The position numbers and the translations under genes are program-made. Shown piece by piece: positions 25,501 through 39,832 of a stretch of DNA of 64,000 bases. How positions within the stretch are numbered: the first letter of the stretch is position 1; each line of letters opens with the position of its first letter. The stretch is from Eunapius fragilis (Eukaryota > Porifera > Demospongiae > Spongillida > Spongillidae): NCBI GenBank assembly GCA_963681505.1, contig OY811986.1, positions 420,001 through 484,000 on the forward strand. The letters are read 5' to 3'. A model generated the notes under the pieces. That model was not told the DNA's origin, made no database searches, and saw only the letters and a program-made list of their open reading frames with translations.

Positions 25501-28500
25501 TACCCAGGGAGGGTGTATGTTAGTACCCAGGGAGGGTGTATGTTAGTACCCCTCTAGGGGACAATGGCCACACCCACTTGGGGTAACAATAGCCATGCCT
25601 TCTGGAGAGTAAAGTTGACGGATCACATGATGACATCACACTCACATGACATCATCACAAGGTGTCACATGATAGTGATATACGCCCACATATGTCATGA
25701 TCAAATACCTTTGCTGAAGGGAATTGACTGGAAAGACGAGTATTGAAATCTGCTAACTTCTCATACTCCTGTCCCCTAAAGATGAACACCTTGTTCTGAA
25801 CATGAGATACAGAAGAGGCAGTGAAATCAGCATACACACCACCATCACATCACCATCACACCATCACTATCATGTGAACATCACCATCACCACACTCAAC
25901 CATCACCATCACCACACCCATCACCATCACCACACTCAACCATCACCATCACCACACTCAACCATCACCACACTCAACCATCACCACACTCAACCATCAC
26001 CACACTCAACCATCACCATCACCACACTCAACCATCACCACACTCAACCATCACCATCACCACACTCAACCATCACCATCACCAGTCAACCATCACCATC
26101 ACACCACAAAGACATACCTTCAAGAATGAAGGAAAGCTCCCATAAAAGCCCACCCTGAAGTACTCAGGCTCCGCTCGTATCTCCTTCAAGATGTTGGAGT
26201 AGAACTGAGAGATAGTTTGCTGCACAGAGACAACACCAGGAGGTGGGTCACATGCATTGGTGGGTGTGGCACAGGGGGAGGGGCATTACAGGTGGGCGGG
26301 ACTTACGTGGATAGCGGACAGCTTTGCATAGTCACAAGTGACTGTTTCATGTTGCTTTATAACTTCCCGGCACTGTTCAATACCGCACTCCCACAGCTGG
26401 TAGGAAGATACACGTGTACAGTCATGTGCAAGTCATGTTAATGTGGTCATGGTCATGTGCAAGTCATGTGAATGTGGTCATGGTCATGTGCAAGTCATGT
26501 GAATGTGGCCATGATCATGTGCATATGCTTTGAAATAGAGGCCATCCACAATCAAGAAAAGTAATTTAGAAAGTAACCAATGAAATTAAATTGTCATTAA
26601 ATTCAACAAATGCAGAAATATGGCAAAGGCGTAACTTCAGTGATTAATCTTCAAAACCCTCTGAAATGAAGCACATGAAAGGACATACAAGCCATGGGGT
26701 CAGTCATACAGGCCATGGGGTCAGTCATATAGGCCATGGGGTCAGTCGTACAGGCCATGGGGTCAGTCATATAGGCCATGGGGTCAGTCATACAGGCCAT
26801 GGGGTCAGTCATACAGGCCATGGGGTCAGTCATACAGGCCATGGGGTCAGTCATACAGGCCATGGGGTCAGTCATACAGGTCATGGGGTCAGTCATACAG
26901 GTCATGGGGTCAGTCATACAGGTCATGGGGTCAGTCATACAGGTCATGGGGTCAGTCATACAGGTCATGGGGTCAGTCATACAGGCCATGGGGTCAGTCA
27001 TATAGGCCATGGGGGTCAGTCATACAGGCCATGGGGTCAGTCATACAGGCCATGGGGTCAGTCATACAGGCCATGGGGTCAGTCATACAGGCCATGGGGT
27101 CAGTCGTACAAGCCATGGGGTCAGTCATACAGGCCATGGGGTCAGTCGTACAGGCCATGGGGTCAGTCATACAGGCCATGGGGGTCAGTCGTACAGGCCA
27201 TGGGGGTCAGTCGTACAGGCCATGGGGTCAGTCGTACAGGCCATGGGGTCAGTCGTACAGGCCATGGGGTCAGTCATACAGGCCATGGGGTCAGTCGTAC
27301 AGGCCATGGGGGTCAGTCATACAGGCCATGGGGGTCAGTCTTACAGGCCATGGGGTCAGTCTTACAGGCCATGGGGGTCAGTCATACAGGCCATGGGGTC
27401 AGTCATACAGGCCATGGGGTCAGTCGTACAGGCCATGGGGTCAGTCGTACAGGCCATGGGGTCAGTCGTACAGGCCATGGGGTCAGTCATACAGGCCATG
27501 GGGTCAGTCATACAGGCCATGGGGTCAGTCATACAAGCCATGGGGTCAGTCATACAGGCCATGGGGTCAGTCATACAGGCCATGGGGTCAGTCATACAGG
27601 CCATGGGGTCAGTCATACAGGCCATGGGGTCAGTCATACAGGCCATGGGGTCAGTCATATAGGCCATGGGGTCAGTCATACAGGCCATGGGGTCAGTCAT
27701 ACAGGCCATGGGGTCAGTCATACAGGCCATGGGGTCAGTCATACAGGCCATGGGGTCAGTCATACAGGCCATGGGGTCAGTCATACAGGCCATGGGGTCA
27801 GTCATACAGGCCATGGGGTCAGTCTTACAGGCCATGGGGTCAGTCATACAGGCCATGGGGTCAGTCTTACAGGCCATGGGGTCAGTCATACAGGCCATGG
27901 GGTCAGTCATACAAGCCATGGGGTCAGTCATATAGGCCATGGGGTCAGTCATACAGGCCATGGGGTCAGTCATATAGGCCATGGGGTCAGTCATACAGGC
28001 CATGGGGTCAGTCATACAGGCCATGGGGTCAGTCATACAGGCCATGGGGTCAGTCATACAGGCCATGGGGTCAGTCATACAGGCCATGGGGTCAGTCATA
28101 CAGGCCATGGGGTCAGTCATACAGGCCATGGGGTCAGTCATACAGGCCATGGGGTCAGTCATATAAGCCATGGGGTCAGTCATACAGGCCATGGGGTCAG
28201 TCTTACAGGCCATGGGGTCAGTCATACAGGCCATGGGGTCAGTCATACAGGCCATGGGGTCAGTCATACAGGCCATGGGGTCAGTCATACAGGCCATGGG
28301 GTCAGTCATACAGGCCATGGGGTCAGTCATACAAGCCATGGGGTCAGTCATACAGGCCATGGGGTCAGTCATACAGGCCATGGGGTCAGTCATACAGGCC
28401 ATGGGGTCAGTCATACAGGCCATGGGGTCAGTCATACAGGCCATGGGGTCAGTCTTACAGGCCATGGGGTCAGTCATACAGGCCATGGGGTCAGTCATAC

Positions 28501-29222
28501 AAGCCATGGGGTCAGTCATACAGGCCATGGGGTCAGTCGTACAGGCCATGGGGTCAGTCATACAGGCCATGGGGTCAGTCATACAGGCCATGGGGTCAGT
28601 CATATAGGCCATGGGGTCAGTCATACAGGCCATGGGGTCAGTCATACAGGCCATGGGGTCAGTCGTACAGGCCATGGGGTCAGTCGTACAGGCCATGGGG
28701 TCAGTCATACAGGCCATGGGGTCAGTCATACAGGCCATGGGGTCAGTCTTACAGGCCATGGGGTCAGTCATACAGGCCATGGGGTCAGTCATACAGGCCA
28801 TGGGGTCAGTCATACAGGCCATGGGGTCAGTCTTACAGGCCATGGGGTCAGTCATACAGGCCATGGGGTCAGTCATACAGGCCATGGGGTCAGTCATACA
28901 GGCCATGGGGTCAGTCATACAAGGGACCTTTATAATAGGCTCAAGGCTAGTTATTATTCCTATTAATAAATTAACTAACTTAAATTATGATGTCACTCAA
29001 TCTTGATTCAGTAGTTTATCAAGGACTATCTTAGCACTAACAACTTCTCTAATTGTGGCACACCCTAACAGGCAAGCATAATAGAACGCCATTCAAACCA
29101 AACAGCATGTGAAATAACCTCATTCACTACAATTGTCAGGATATAAAAGTTTCCATGGCAATGTGTATTTCTATTGTACAACACAGAGGGTGAACTATTT
29201 CCTGTACATTTATACATTGGCT

Positions 29223-29262
<40 letters not shown>

Positions 29263-29270
29263 CACACACA

Positions 29271-29317
<47 letters not shown>

Positions 29318-31600
29318 TGCCCTTATCAAAGTAGTCAATGATGTCATGGTACAAAGCTTCCTTCCTCTCAGAGCTGGTCTGGCTCTTGTACTCTCCTTCC
29401 TGCTTCTGCATCTGACTGGTCCACTGGAGCAGTCCAGCGTGGAGGAGGAGTGTGAAGGAGGCCTCTACAAAGTTACCACTCGCCCTGTGCAGCTGGGCTA
29501 GACGGTAGATATACCTGGAGGAGGAGGTACATTGGTTAGGGGGTGGGCTCTACATAGGGTTAGGGTGGGCTCTATACAGAGTTATGGGGTGGGCCCTATA
29601 TAGGGTTAGGGGTGGGCTCTATATAGGGTTTAGGGGTGGGCCCTATATAAGGTAAGGGTGGGCTCTATACAGAGTTATGGGGTGGGCCCTATATAGGGTT
29701 AGGGGTGGGCTCTATATAGGGTTTGGGGCTAGGTGGGTTATGTATATGGGTTTTGTATGCATTTGTAGTGCTGGTCATGTGACGGTTGTAACGTGAACTG
29801 TTTGAAGTCTGACGTGTTTTGGGCACTTTGTAAAACATGAGAAACTAGTGGTTATGTATCTAGATGGGTCAGAGGACTGGGTGCCCAGGAAATATACATT
29901 TCTGACGTTTGAACACAGTGAATTAGGCAGAAATTTAGCTCCCTCCCAAATGTGATTGGTTGTATAGCACGTGATGGGCCAAGTGGTTGGGGGTTTAAAA
30001 GGCTGGTACCTCAGTACGAGTGTTCATTCTAAGCTTGCATGCACGTGCTGCAAACTTTTTGTTGTTTGGTTTGGTGGTGTTTTATCTGTCCTATAGGTGC
30101 AACGCTTGATCAGGGAGTAGACCTTGAGGACTGGCTGCATCTTTCTATGAACTATTTGTGTGTGTACCTGTTTGCAGAGCGGTTGTTGGGTTGTTTTTCC
30201 TGCTTTGAGGTTTTCTCCCAAAAATGGGTTTTTCCTCACTGTGGGTTTTTTTCCGTGAGGGTGTGTGGGCCCACTCCCCTCTAAATCAATTTTTGTTTGT
30301 GGCCCTGCTCTAAGGGTTGTGTGATGTTTTTGTAATGCTGTGTGGTTGGATCAAGCCTTGGTGGCTGTGATCATCTTGTAAGTGGTTGTGTGTGTTTGGT
30401 GGCAGCGTGCACAATGAAGCTAAACCAATATATTCTATTTGGTTATTTGGGGGGAAGAAAGGTGCTACACAGTGGGCATGTGGGAGGGAGGTCTATCAGC
30501 TACGACATGTCCAGCCAATGTCGATTGTTCTACTGTCGTTGATTTGGCAATCATATATTACCATGGGAACCAGCAGCTTATAACAGGATGCCCTGGCCAA
30601 GATTGTCAGTAAAAATGAAGGTCCACTTGAATATTAATGATACAGTTTCATCATCCCCACACACCCCCTTCTGTTCATAAATACAACTGCTTTTAATCAA
30701 GCCTGCCTCAGATGCTTGAAACAATGTAGGCTTATCTCACACACCCCCACTCCCTCCCTCCCTGTCAGCTTAGCACCCACCTGTCAGCTTAGCTCCCACA
30801 GACCCCACTCCACTGTCAGCTTAGCACACACACACACCCCCACCCTCCCCCCATCCATCACTATATGTTAAGCAAAATAAAGTTGATGGGTTCATTCTGC
30901 TGGCAATGGTACTCTTATGCAATGAGAGCCATTTTGGCTTACTCCAACAGTCATCTTGGCCTAGACCTCCTCATGACTTCAGCTATCATTTTCCCAAAGC
31001 CAATAGCTACCCTATGCTTAGCATAGAAATTTCATTTTTAAGCAGATTGAAAAAATCCATGCGGTAATGTGTTTATATAACAGTCCTTTCATACAGCTGG
31101 TCGTTATGTGTACCTTCCCATACAACATTGAGGTACAGTTCCCCAAATAGTGAGATGCCTGTACTTACCAGGATTCATAAAACATTTGCTATGGTTAGTA
31201 TAGTTGTAATCTCCGTTAAATTCTCTATCCAGCGGTGTGTTTAAGTTATCTCTCTAGCCTGCACAGTTTGTCCACATCAGTCAAGAGAAGTGGGTTGTCC
31301 CTTAACGGGTTCCCTTGCTCTATAACACATATAGCACCCCCCCTCCCCCCCCCTCCCCCCCCACTCTGATCATAGAGAAAATATACATGTACATTGGTGA
31401 CCACAGAAACCATTTGTGTTCATAGCAACCGCTATGAAAACTTATAGTTGGCTTAGTCCCAATGTATACGCTTTATTTTCTCTATGATCAAGCTGTGAAT
31501 TTTCTCTTGGCTGTAAACATTAGGTGCCCAGGCCATACCTGATGTAGATCTCTTCTCTACCAATGTTCTTGTAGAAATTCTACAGAATAAGAGAAAGTTT

Positions 31601-31653
<53 letters not shown>

Positions 31654-34600
31654 AACACACACAAACGCACACACATGCAGACACGCAGGGCTTGGGATAA
31701 GGTTGAAAATGACACGAGCCCATTAGCCCATCACTACAAACGCTGGACTACAGTATTAGTTTCTGCACCCGATTTGCTGGTCACTTGAGTGCCCACCACT
31801 TCATCACATGAGTGCCCACCACTTCATCACTTGAGTGCCCACCACTTCACCACATGAGTGCCCACCACTTCATCACTTGAGTGCCCACCACTTCATCACA
31901 TGAGTGCCCACCACTTCATCACATGAGTGCCCACCACTTCATCACATGAGTGCCCACCACTTCATCACATGAGTGCCCACCACTTCATCACATGAGTGCC
32001 CACCACTTCATCACATGAGTGCCCACCACTTCATCACATGAGTGCCCACCACTTCATCACATGAGTGCCCACCACTTCATCACATGAGTGCCCACCACTT
32101 CATCACTTGAGTGCCCACCACTTCATCACATGAGTGCCCACCACTTCATCACATGAGTGCCCACCACTTCATCACATGAGTGCCCACCACTTCATCACAT
32201 GAGTGCCCACCACTTCATCACATGAGTGCCCACCACTTCATCACTAAGTGCCCACCACTTCATCACATGAGTGCCCACCACTTCATCACTTGAGTGCCCA
32301 CCACTTCATCACATGAGTGCCCACCACTTCATCACATGAGTGCCCACCACTTCATCACATGAGTGCCCACCACTTCATCACTTGAGTGCCCACCACTTCA
32401 TCACTTGAGTGCCCACCACTTCATCACATGAGTGCCCACCACTTCATCACATGAGTGCCCACCACTTCATCACATGAGTGCCCACCACTTCATCACTTGA
32501 GTGCCCACCACTTCATCACATGAGTGCCCACCACTTCATCACATGAGTGCCCACCACTTCATCACTAAGTGCCCACCACTTCATCACATGAGTGCCCACC
32601 ACTTCATCACATGAGTGCCCACCACTTCATCACATGAGTGCCCACCACTTCATCACATGAGTGCCCACCACTTCATCACTTGAGTGCCCACCACTTCATC
32701 ACTTGAGTGCCCACCACTTCATCACATGAGTGCCCACCACTTCATCACATGAGTGCCCACCACTTCATCACATGAGTGCCCACCACTTCATCACTTGAGT
32801 GCCCACCACTTCATCACATGAGTGCCCACCACTTCATCACTTGAGTGCCCACCACTTCATCACTAAGTGCCCACCACTTCATCACATGAGTGCCCACCAC
32901 TTCATCACTTGAGTGCCCACCACTTCATCACATGAGTGCCCACCACTTCATCACATGAGTGCCCACCACTTCATCACATGAGTGCCCACCACTTCATCAC
33001 ATGAGTGCCCACCACTTCATCACATGAGTGCCCACCACTTCATCACTTGAGTGCCCACCACTTCATCACTTGAGTGCCCACCACTTCATCACATGAGTGC
33101 CCACCACTTCATCACATGAGTGCCCACCACTTCATCACTTGAGTGCCCACCACTTCATCACTTGAGTGCCCACCACTTCATCACATGAGTGCCCACCACT
33201 TCATCACATGAGTGCCCACCACTTCATCACTTGAGTGCCCACCACTTCATCACTTGAGTGCCCACCACTTCATCACTAAGTGCCCACCACTTCATCACAT
33301 GAGTGCCCACCACTTCATCACTTGAGTGCCCACCACTTCATCACTTGAGTGCCCACCACTTCATCACATGAGTGCCCACCACTTCATCACATGAGTGCCC
33401 ACCACTTCATCACTTGAGTGCCCACCACTTCATCACTTGAGTGCCCACCACTTCATCACATGAGTGCCCACCACTTCATCACATGAGTGCCCACCACTTC
33501 ATCACATGAGTGCCCACCACTTCATCACTTGAGTGCCCACCACTTCATCACATGAGTGCCCACCACTTCATCACATGAGTGCCCACCACTTCATCACATG
33601 AGTGCCCACCACTTCATCACATGAGTGCCCATCACTTCATCACTTGAGTGCCCACCACTTCATCACATGAGTGCCCACCACTTCATCACATGAGTGCCCA
33701 CCACTTCATCACTAAGTGCCCACCACTTCATCACATGAGTGCCCACCACTTCATCACATGAGTGCCCACCACTTCATCACATGAGTGCCCACCACTTCAT
33801 CACATGAGTGCCCACCACTTCATCACTTGAGTGCCCACCACTTCATCACTTGAGTGCCCACCACTTCATCACATGAGTGCCCACCACTTCATCACGAGTG
33901 CCCACCACTTCATCACATGAGTGCCCACCACTTCATCACTTGAGTGCCCACCACTTCATCACATGAGTGCCCACCACTTCACCACATGAGTGCCCACCAC
34001 TTCATCACTAAGTGCCCACCACTTCATCACATGAGTGCCCACCACTTCATCACTTGAGTGCCCACCACTTCATCACATGAGTGCCCACCACTTCATCACA
34101 TGAGTGCCCACCACTTCATCACATGAGTGCCCACCACTTCATCACATGAGTGCCCACCACTTCATCACATGAGTGCCCACCACTTCATCACTTGAGTGCC
34201 CACCACTTCATCACTTGAGTGCCCACCACTTCATCACATGAGTGCCCACCACTTCATCACATGAGTGCCCACCACTTCATCACTTGAGTGCCCACCACTT
34301 CATCACATGAGTGCCCACCACTTCATCACATGAGTGCCCACCACTTCATCACTTGAGTGCCCACCACTTCATCACTTGAGTGCCCACCACTTCATCACTA
34401 AGTGCCCACCACTTCATCACATGAGTGCCCACCACTTCATCACTTGAGTGCCCACCACTTCATCACTTGAGTGCCCACCACTTCATCACATGAGTGCCCA
34501 CCACTTCATCACATGAGTGCCCACCACTTCATCACATGAGTGCCCACCACTTCATCACTTGAGTGCCCACCACTTCATCACTTGAGTGCCCACCACTTCA

Positions 34601-37170
34601 TCACATGAGTGCCCACCACTTCATCACATGAGTGCCCACCACTTCATCACATGAGTGCCCACCACTTCATCACTTGAGTGCCCACCACTTCATCACATGA
34701 GTGCCCACCACTTCATCACATGAGTGCCCACCACTTCATCACTTGAGTGCCCACCACTTCATCACTTGAGTGCCCACCACTTCATCACATGAGTGCCCAC
34801 CACTTCATCACTTGAGTGCCCACCACTTCATCACATGAGTGCCCACCACTTCATCACATGAGTGCCCACCACTTCATCCCATGAGTGCCCACCACTTCAT
34901 CACTTGAGTGCCCACCACTTCATCACATGAGTGCCCACCACTTCATACTTCACGACTTGTGGTTAAGTTTATATTATGTCACACGTGGCCACCACAAGTA
35001 TCTTTTCAAAGGTATGAATAGCAAGAACGTTGCTTGTGGCTTGGTGATCAGCTACCATCCACATATTAAGCAACACACACACACACATACCACACACACA
35101 CACACACATACCACACACACACACACACACATGCACACATCCTCTTGTAGATGCTTGTGGCTTGGTGATGCCGTATATTAAGCAACACACACACACACCA
35201 CAGATACCACAGACACCACACACACATACACACACACACACATACCACACACACACACCACACACACAACACACATATCCTCCTCACCAGCAGGTTAAAC
35301 ATCACGTGCATTTGCACATCTCTGTACTCATCTCCCTGGTGCACAGCTCTGTAGTCCAACAGCCTCCTTAGGAGCTCTGCTAATGACTCAATGAACACAA
35401 GACCATCTCTCTTCACATCTGGGTTAGGATGATTCTTGCATCGTTCAACAAGCCTAGTGGTGAGGGGTGTGGTGATGGGAGTGGTGATGAGAGTGGTGAG
35501 GGTGTAGTGAGGGGAGTAGTGATGGAAGTGGTGAGGGGTGTGGTGAGGGGAGTAGTGAGGTGTGGTAATGGGAGTAGTGATGGAACACATGTTAGGAGAT
35601 GTACAGGAGAGAGGAAGGGAGAGGAGAGGGAGAGGAGGGGAAGGGAAGAGGAGGGGGAGAGGGGGAGAGGAGGGGAGGGGAAGAGGAGGGGGAGAGGAAG
35701 GGAGAGGAGGGGAGGGACCGAGCAAAGGGTGGAGAGGAGGGAGGGGAGGAGGGAGAGGGTATCCTGATACTCACATATGATGCAGTACATGGCGATAGCT
35801 GGCATCCCCCATACCACCACTGATGAACACATCAAGCTTATCAATCATCTCTGTCTCCATCTGAAGCACAGCAAGTGTGCAACGGTGAAATAAACCCTAA
35901 CCTCCTCCCTCCCTCTCCTCACCAGGTGAAGGTTTTTACGATATTTCAACTCATTCTCCATCATGTCAAAAAACAATGGTATGGTAGTTTTACGAATGGC
36001 TGCATGTGTGTGCGTGTGTGCGTATTTGTGTCAGTTATGAGTCAGACCTATCACATTCCTCACCTTGGTGGGGGACAAGGCTGACTTGGAGGAATGGGCC
36101 AACCATGCTTGGCACGTAGCGAGGTTGGTACAGACCCAGGGACTTCCACTTGGCCACCATCAGTGCATTCATGGCTACACGCATGTCTCCATAGCTACAC
36201 ACACACATCCACACACACACACGGCACGCAGTGCAGTATTACATACTGACTACATGCTACAACTTTTCTAAACACTTCGTTAATCTTCCTCCCCAACCTT
36301 TCATTTCCCTCCTCCCCAGCCTTCCCCTTCCCTCCTCCCCAGCCTTCCACTTCCCTCCTCCCCAGTGACCTACCTGTCCATAACTTTGTTCCTGCGTACT
36401 TCATTCATGCCCTCCAGCTGTAGAGAGTCCTGACAGGTAAAAGCCACAGCAAGATGGAAGAATGACTCCCACAGCTACAGAGAAAGGGATAGCCACGGAG
36501 GTGTAGGGGGTTAAAAAAAAAAACATGAGACACTCTTGTAGTAGATACTTGTGTCCAAAGAGAGTTAACCAGTGTGTACTGAAATAAATGTACCCTTAGT
36601 AACCGTCACTAGATGACTTGCATTGGGGTTAAAGAAGATCATGTCTGATGATTCACTATTTCCATTTCCTAAGAAGTCCTCCACCAAGATCTGTGATATC
36701 TGATTGGTCATCCGCAGCGTCACACTAGATAGAAAGGACACACCCACACAAGTAATTGCTGACCAAGCCACACCCATGACCCCTCCCCCATCCTCACTAG
36801 TTCTGCTGCAACCTGAGTATGTTCCAATCAGGAGGGTACACGGTCAGAGACAACAGCTCGGTAAACACACTGAACGTGCATTCAATGAACTCCTAGGCAC
36901 GATAAGGGGGAGGGGCACGTGTGGTCACGTGAAGAAGGCGTGTCAGACACATGACCATACACTTATGAGGGACCACCTGGACCTTCAATAACAATGTTTA
37001 CACAGCTAAGAGACCTTAAAATGGACATCACACCAATTTATGTACACAGCATACCCACGTGTGCAAACATGCACACACACATGCACACACACACACAATG
37101 CGCACACACACGCACACACACATGCACACACACACACGCACACACATGCACACACACGCATGCACGTACA

Positions 37171-37227
<57 letters not shown>

Positions 37228-39745
37228 ACACACCTCCAGCTTGCTTGCAGTAGTTAAGTTCTGTCTAAGCTCTTTGTAGTGCTTAGGTTGCATCAGTTCA
37301 AAGAGACCCATTAGTACACTGACACACAGTCCCTACAGATAATGACATTGGAAAGAGGAGGAAGGGGGGGAGGAAGGGGGAGGAGGAAGGGGAGGAGGAA
37401 GGGGGAGGAGGAAAGGGGGAGGAGGAAGGGGAGGAGGAAGGGGAGGAGGAAGGGGGAGGAGGAGGAGGAGGAAGAGGAGGAGGAAGAGGGAGGAGGAAGG
37501 GGAGGAGGAAGGGGGAGGAGGAAAGGGGGAGGAGGAAGGGGAGGAGGAAGGGGGAGGAGGAGGAGGAGGAGGAAGAGGAGGAGAAGGAAGAGGGAGGAGG
37601 AGGAGGAGGAAAGTAAGAAGGAAGGGGGAGGAGGAGGAAGGGGAGGAGGAGGAGGAAGGGAAGGAGATGACATAATAAATGAGACCACCTTCCCCCCTCC
37701 ACTAACCAAGGTACTGGGCTGCTTGTCTGTCTTGCTGACCCTGACCATGGAGTTGAAGTACTCCAGCAACACCTGTAGCATCTCCTTGACAACCAGATTA
37801 ACCTCCTGATCCACAGTGGCCTACGGGGATGGATTGGTGGCAGAAGTAAGCATTAAATAGAATTAGGATAGGTCGCCAGCCCCCCTCACATCCTGGTACA
37901 TGTCGTGAAGCAATACAAGTATGCTACCCAGTGACTCCAAAGACTTCTCTTGCTGGTCATCCCTCTGGATGATGTGGTAACGCAGGTGCTTCAGTACAGC
38001 TGGTAGGATGATGACGCGCGAGTCTGGGAACCAGGAAAGAATGGCAGACAACAGCCGATAAGCAAATGACGTCACGGCAACAGCACGTAAAGATAAAGCA
38101 GGTGTGTGCCCACACCCCATGCTATCGGCAATGACAAAAATGGCTGACACAAAAGGCACCACTAACCTGAGTGTTTAAACAGCTCACTTCCTATCACTGC
38201 GGTAACGAAGACCGACTTGTATATCCTCAGTTTGGCTTCTTTCATGTTGAACAGAAATTCTGCAACCACTTCCCTGGAATGGAGGGAAGGGGAGGAGGAG
38301 GTGGGGAGGGGGAGGAGAGGTGTGGAGGAGGAGGTGTGGAGAGGAGGAGGAGAGATGGGGAAGGAGGAGGAGAGGAGGAGGAGAGGTGGAGGTGGAAGGG
38401 AATCACTTCAAATCAATCCCAGATGAGAGCATTCTCCTTACCCCATGGCCTTAAATCCCATTACAGGAAGAAAGAGAGGGATTGTTTGTGGAAAGGACTG
38501 TAGAGTTTGTGCTTGCTGAAAGGACCACAGCTATTGTCAACACACAGAGACAATGGAATGTGTTTGAACCACTCACAACACGTGGTGTTATCAGCTCGTT
38601 TTCAGGACACTCCACTTTCAGCATGGAGCTGGCAGTGTGTAGAAGGTCTACCACACTCTGCTTAAACGCTTCATTTCCCTTGCCCCTAGTAGACCTGGGG
38701 AGGAGGGAGGGGAGATAGATTGAGAAGGGAACACACTCCCGCTCCCCACACACACCCTCCCTACACACACCCTCTAACTCACTGCTCATAAAGGGTACAT
38801 GGCTTCATGAAGGGAATACACCCTCCCCATTCACCCCTCCCTCCCACACCCTCCCCACTCACTCCACACCCCCTCCCCACTCACCCCACACACCCCTCCC
38901 TCCCAAACACCCTCCTACTCACTGTTCATAAAGGGTACGCGACCTCATGATGAACTTGAACAGGAACTCAGCCGCCTAGTGAAGTGGGTGTGGCATATAT
39001 GTGTTTAATTGTAGGGAAGGAGCATGTGGGTGCAATGTGACCACACCTACCACACAATGGTGACCACACCTCCCACTAAAGGGAGTGTCCCTTTACCTTG
39101 CTAGTCTTCTGGATGGTATCCTGCTTCATCTTCCTCGTGCCATCCACCAGCATCACCTGCTCAAACACTTCCTTCATCTTGGTCACCAGGTGGCTGGGGG
39201 AGGGTGGGAGGAGTCAAATGGTAACCACGGCAACAGCAGCAGGGGTTCCTCTCACAGGTGAACAGTGGCTGCCTTAAACAGTCTGTCGCAGTAGGCATCC
39301 AGCACTGGGCGGAAGTTTTCGTACTTCTCCACAGCAAGCAAGCTTATCATAACCACCTGTAGTGATGGTGATGATGTGATGGTGGTGGTGGAGGTGGACA
39401 TGTGAACAGTGTATATTAGCGAACAGGTAATAATGGTTACTAGTGGTTACTATGGTTACAATCATTAAGTGGTTGCTTACCAATGCTTCAAAGACAAAGT
39501 CTCCACACAAATTAACGTGTTCCTCCATGATAGCAAAGAGAGCATTGAAGGTGTCAGCCAGAAACTATGGAGAATGAAAGGAGAGAGGGAGGGAGGGGAG
39601 GAAGAGGGAGGGAGGGAGGGAGAGGGGAGAAGGGAGAAGGGAGAGGGAGGGGGGAAGAGGGAGAGGGAGGAAGAGGGAGGGAGGGAAGAGGGGAGGAGGA
39701 AGGAGGGGAGGAGGGAGGGAGGAGGGATACAGAATTGAGCACATA

Positions 39746-39832
<87 letters not shown>

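Larger units (their letters stand above)
20300..31580 (-). other. DOCK DHR2 catalytic-domain exons
   Basis: Exons read NFYKNIGREEIYIR (about 31539-31580), EASFTLLLHAGLLQW...LYHDIIDYFDKGK (29316 to about 29516), LWECGIEQCREVIKQHE (near 26306-26399), QFYSNILKEIRAEPEYFRVG (near 26117-26225), NKVFIFRGQEYEKLADFN (near 25715-25800), FYHTNLVKRFLLKRPF (near 23543-23628), FPGILRWFEVKDTDV (22683-22769), SPLTMKLNGTLDAAVNGG (near 21300-21487) and EEFLAEYPDCRQQLPGL (near 20300-20390). This is the DHR2 Rac/Cdc42 exchange domain. The VGFYGSFPSFLK segment is one residue shorter than the usual VGYYGxGFP loop. Confidence 0.9.

Noticed and set aside
24712..25553. CRISPR-like array
   Set aside because: 23-bp units are contiguous with no spacers.
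26666..28966. A 766-codon plus-strand frame of GVSHTGH repeats as a protein
   Set aside because: It is the 21-bp satellite read in frame, lies antisense in a DOCK intron between two conserved exons, and has no independent coding signal.
31781..34945. CRISPR-like array
   Set aside because: Units are adjacent with no unique spacers and the DNA is a eukaryotic intron; it is a satellite.
37298..37814. Pro/Ser/Leu-rich minus-strand extension of a DOCK exon
   Set aside because: Only the part with VDQEVNLVVKEMLQVLLEYF matches DOCK; the rest is the GGA polypurine tract.
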